NCBI RefSeq assembly: GCF_028583425.1
Contig: NC_072800.1
Span: 90,782,501-90,846,500, forward strand
Length of the DNA stretch: 64,000 nt
Origin: Eublepharis macularius
Taxonomy: Eukaryota > Chordata > Lepidosauria > Squamata > Eublepharidae
Direction: 5' to 3'
A program made the translations under genes and the position numbers. Below the pieces are notes generated by a model. The model searched no databases. It saw only the letters and a program-made list of their open reading frames with translations, and was not told where the DNA came from. Positions within the stretch are counted from its first letter, which is position 1. Each line of letters begins with the position of its first letter. This document shows, piece after piece, positions 61,280-64,000 of this stretch.

Positions 61280-61690
61280 AGGGTTACTAACTACAGCTTG
61301 GGAAATTCCTGGATATTTGGGGGAGGGGGTGCCTAGAGAGGGCAGAGTTTGGGGAGGGAGTTCAGCAGATATGTAGGGTTACCAGCTTCCAAGTGGTGGG
61401 TGGAGATCTCCCTGAATTACAATTGATCTCCAGAAAATGGCACCTTTGGAGGACAGAATCCATGCATTATACCCTGCTGAGGTCCCTCTCTTCCCTGCAC
61501 CCCGTCTTCTCCAGGCTCCATCCCAAAATCTCCAGGAAATTCCCAACCTAGAGCTGGCAGCCCTATGGTGATGCCAGAGTCCATCCACCAAACCTGCCAT
61601 TTCCTCCAAGAGGTTTCTCTAATCTGGAGATCAGTTTTAATAGCAGGAGAACTCTCGGTTCCCCTTGCAGGTTTGCAACTTTGGTGAGGT
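61280..61690. repeat. Three GGGTTGCCA-type MITE pieces
   Basis: An inverted fragment (61282-61365), a plus copy (61376-61566, agggttaccagcttccaagt to agagctggcagccct) and a second inverted fragment (61567-61683) follow each other. Confidence 0.7.
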
Positions 61691-61694
61691 TTGA

Positions 61695-62290
61695 AAGTCC
61701 GTGCCTTCCCATCCACCTGGCACACAAACCCACTTTAATTACAATCTTTTCTGTAGGTTTGGCGGGGGGCGGGGGGAAATCACAGCAAAGTTAGCAAAAG
61801 TCAGAAGGTTGTACAAATAAATGACAACCTTGTGTAAATACTCCAAAAAAGACCACTCCAGTTTGGGAGCCGAGAAACCGCAAAACAGCCATGGATGCAG
61901 CCTCAGGCAGAAAATGAGGTCTGAAACGCCACCAGAAGAAAAAAGAAGAGAAAAGACGGAGCAGCTGTCAAAACAAAGACTAAAACCCCAAACTCTACCC
62001 AGCAGCGGGTCATTGGCTTCTGCACGGAAATGAAATCTGTACCCAATTCATGGCTGGCTTTTCCTTCCTCGATGACAGGAGTTTATTTTTCATGAATGAG
62101 CATCTATGAATGGAGGGAGGAAGGGAGGGATCAGGCCAGCCCCCTCCCCTCGACATTCCTGTAGTTCTATCACACACACCATCCTCTTCGAAATCCTCTC
62201 TTTCACTGAGGCCGGCTGAACCATGCCGGCACAGGCACAGGCATTTCCAGGTCTTCAGTACCAGTGCCCTCCTGGCGGGTTCCCCATGTG
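61695..62290. other. Intergenic, no gene recognised
   Basis: A 70-codon frame at 61821-62033 is low-complexity and has no motif. Confidence 0.35.
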
Positions 62291-62294
62291 ATAT

Positions 62295-62400
62295 AGGGCC
62301 AAGCTACAAGTGACGAATTACACTTGAACGGCAAGTGAACAGACTCACGTGTATTCCTCCCTGTTCGCTTGCACTCCACTTGTACTCCACTCGAACACGT
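62295..62400. repeat. Harbinger-type MITE, left part
   Basis: agggccaagctacaagtgac, then gaattacacttgaacggcaa, matches the 118-base hairpin at 49785. The right arm is not recognisable. Confidence 0.65.
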
Positions 62401-62648
62401 GATCGCTTTGGGGCTACCTCTCTACGTTTCCAGGTTGCCCCCCCAATCTGGGTACCAGCTTGTATCTTCCTTTGCACTGGGCACTTCTCAATTTCCAACT
62501 GTGGCAGGCTGGACTTTGCTAGTATCTGGGCATGACCACCTAATACACTGCGGTAGTATCTACCAACTCCCCAACCCACCACAGCCTCTGCTGAGCGCTC
62601 TCTGAGGACCAAATGGAATGTGCAACTCTTCTCCCCTCTGCTTTCTGA

Positions 62649-62995
62649 GAGCCAAGCTACAAGTGACGCCTGACACAGGCTGGACACTTGTCAGCTTCCC
62701 TCAAGTTGTGATGGGAAATGTAGGCATCCTGGTCTTGCAGCTTGGCTCTCCATTTAATTGAAGTTTACAGAGCAGCAGTCTATGGGAGGGAGAACATGCG
62801 GTTGGGAGGGGATTGCAGGCGTCGGGTTCCCGCCGGCCGCCCCCCTTCCCCTCCGCTCTGTGTGTGTGGGTTTCTGTAAACTTCAATTAAACGGAGAGCC
62901 AAGCTGCAAGACCAGGACGCCTACATTTCCCATCAAAACTTGAGGGAAGCTGACAAATGTCCAACCTGTGTCAGGCGTCACTTGTAGCTTGGCTC
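62649..62995. mobile_element. Harbinger-type hairpin MITE, 347 bp, double-layered
   Basis: Mirror ends gagccaagctacaagtgacg. Each arm also contains an inner copy of the terminal motif (cagcttggctctcc and ggagagccaagctg), as if one element had inserted in another and then been mirrored. A GC-rich centre of about 95 bases is the loop. No TAA duplication is seen. Confidence 0.83.
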
Positions 62996-63429
62996 TGGCT
63001 ACACCCCACAAAAATAGGCTGGAGATTAAAAGCCTTTGTACCGTTTAGGGTTGGGCATATAAGGCTGTTCCTTTTGGATGCTGTTCCCATTCTACATCTT
63101 GCAGCACTTGGCTGTCAATAAAAGATCAAGCAACCAGCAGAGAATGGATTTTTGTCTCGGAAGCCTCATGTCAGATTTGGCCTCTGACCTTGTCAAAGTC
63201 ATTATCCACAGTGGATTTAATGAAATGGGTCTTACATCAGGAAAAGCCCTGGAGCGCCTATTGCTCCAGGATCAAAGCACGAAGATTCGGGGAGCGTCGG
63301 AGTCAGCCAAAGGAGATTCGGTCGGACTCCCAAATGTAACCACGCTTGTGTTACATGAAAATAAGGAGCCACGTTCCCTTTCAGAGCTCTTCGTTCCATG
63401 ATAGTCTGGGACAGAAAACGAGCTTGCTC

Positions 63430-64000
63430 CCGGTGACAGGCCATACGTTAGCTCTCTTGAAGTATTTGAAGGGCTGTGACATAGAAGATGGAGCAGAGTT
63501 GTTCTCTGTTGCCCCAGAGGGTCGGACCAGAAACAACAGGTTAAAATAAAAGCAAAAGAATATTCGGCTAAACATTAGGAAGAACTTCCTGACAGTTAGA
63601 GCGGTCCCTCGGTGGAACAGGCTTCCTCGGGAGGTGGTGGGCTCTCCTCCTTTGGACGTATTTAAGCAGAGGCTAGATGGCCATTTGACAGCAATGATGA
63701 TTCTATGACTCAATATGAATGTACGCAGATCGGGAGAAGGAGAACATGAAAGAGGAACCAGTGCTTGGCTCTCGTGGCCTTTTCTTATATGCTCAGGGTA
63801 ATGCCGATTGCCACTTTGGGGTCAGGAAGGAATTTTCCTCCAGGCCAGATTGGCCAGGGATCCTGGAGGGTTTTTTTACCTTCCTCTGGGCATAGAGCAA
63901 GGGTCACTGAGGGAGGTGAGGGGGGGGTAGCTGTGTATTTCCTGCATTGTACAGGGGGTGGACTAGATGACGCTTGGGGGGGTCCCTTCCAGCTCTATGT
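63430..64000 (+). mobile_element. CR1 LINE 3' end
   Basis: LALLKYLKGCDIEDGAELFS and, after a frame change, NIRKNFLTVRAVPRWNRLPR-type text are the CR1 ORF2 end. The 3' UTR includes gatgattctatgactcaata and continues to ggactagatgacgcttgggg at the window edge. Confidence 0.9.

Overview
The window is vertebrate nuclear DNA from a squamate reptile (lizard or gecko grade). The evidence is intron-split vertebrate genes combined with a repeat mix typical of that group: a BovB-type LINE end, CR1 and L2-like LINE ends, a Sauria-type tRNA SINE, 5S-rRNA-derived SINEs and many hAT-, Harbinger- and mariner-like MITEs. I cannot name the species. Two genes are certain and both lie on the minus strand. GJC2 (connexin-47) has its whole coding exon at 29353-30609 and a probable TATA-driven noncoding first exon near 40.42-40.49 kb. 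IBA57 (mitochondrial iron-sulfur assembly factor) has three coding exons at 22665-22367, 18980-18634 and 10915-10521, which together give a complete 346-residue protein. From recalled human 1q42.13 order, GJC2 upstream of IBA57 in the same orientation is conserved synteny. The expected next neighbour, GUK1, was not recognised to the right. Region by region: 1-6.7 kb holds an unidentified minus-strand transcription unit. It has a CpG-island promoter at 6.13-6.69 kb (two CCAAT boxes, a TCTCGCGAGA palindrome and a YY1-type start), a few candidate exons and repeat-poor sequence running to a poly(A) signal at the left edge. 6.7-10.5 kb is mostly fold-back repeats, a BovB end and an L2-like LINE. 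10.5-22.9 kb is IBA57 with repeat-rich introns, including a SINE whose tRNA-like unit is repeated eight times. 22.95-24.9 kb is a run of MITE copies. 25-27 kb is repeat-poor. 27-40.5 kb is GJC2 with 5S SINEs downstream and LINE/hAT/SINE nests in its long 5' intron. 40.6-64 kb is intergenic, with no convincing gene: nested fold-back elements, hairpin MITEs, hAT MITEs, three CR1/L2-type fragments, one broken LTR-retroelement gag fossil and a CR1 3' end at the right edge. The most unusual feature is a family of long palindromic (fold-back) repeats. At least ten copies occur, several with 11-15 bp target duplications like those left by retroposition, and two carry internal minisatellite growth (7 x 41 bp and 3 x 47 bp). 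The Sauria SINE shows a parallel growth of an 89-bp unit (8 and 4 copies), with a higher-order period of three units at one locus. The two known genes do not form an operon. GJC2 makes gap-junction channels at the plasma membrane (oligodendrocyte role known in mammals), whereas IBA57 acts in the mitochondrial matrix. They share only neighbourhood and strand.
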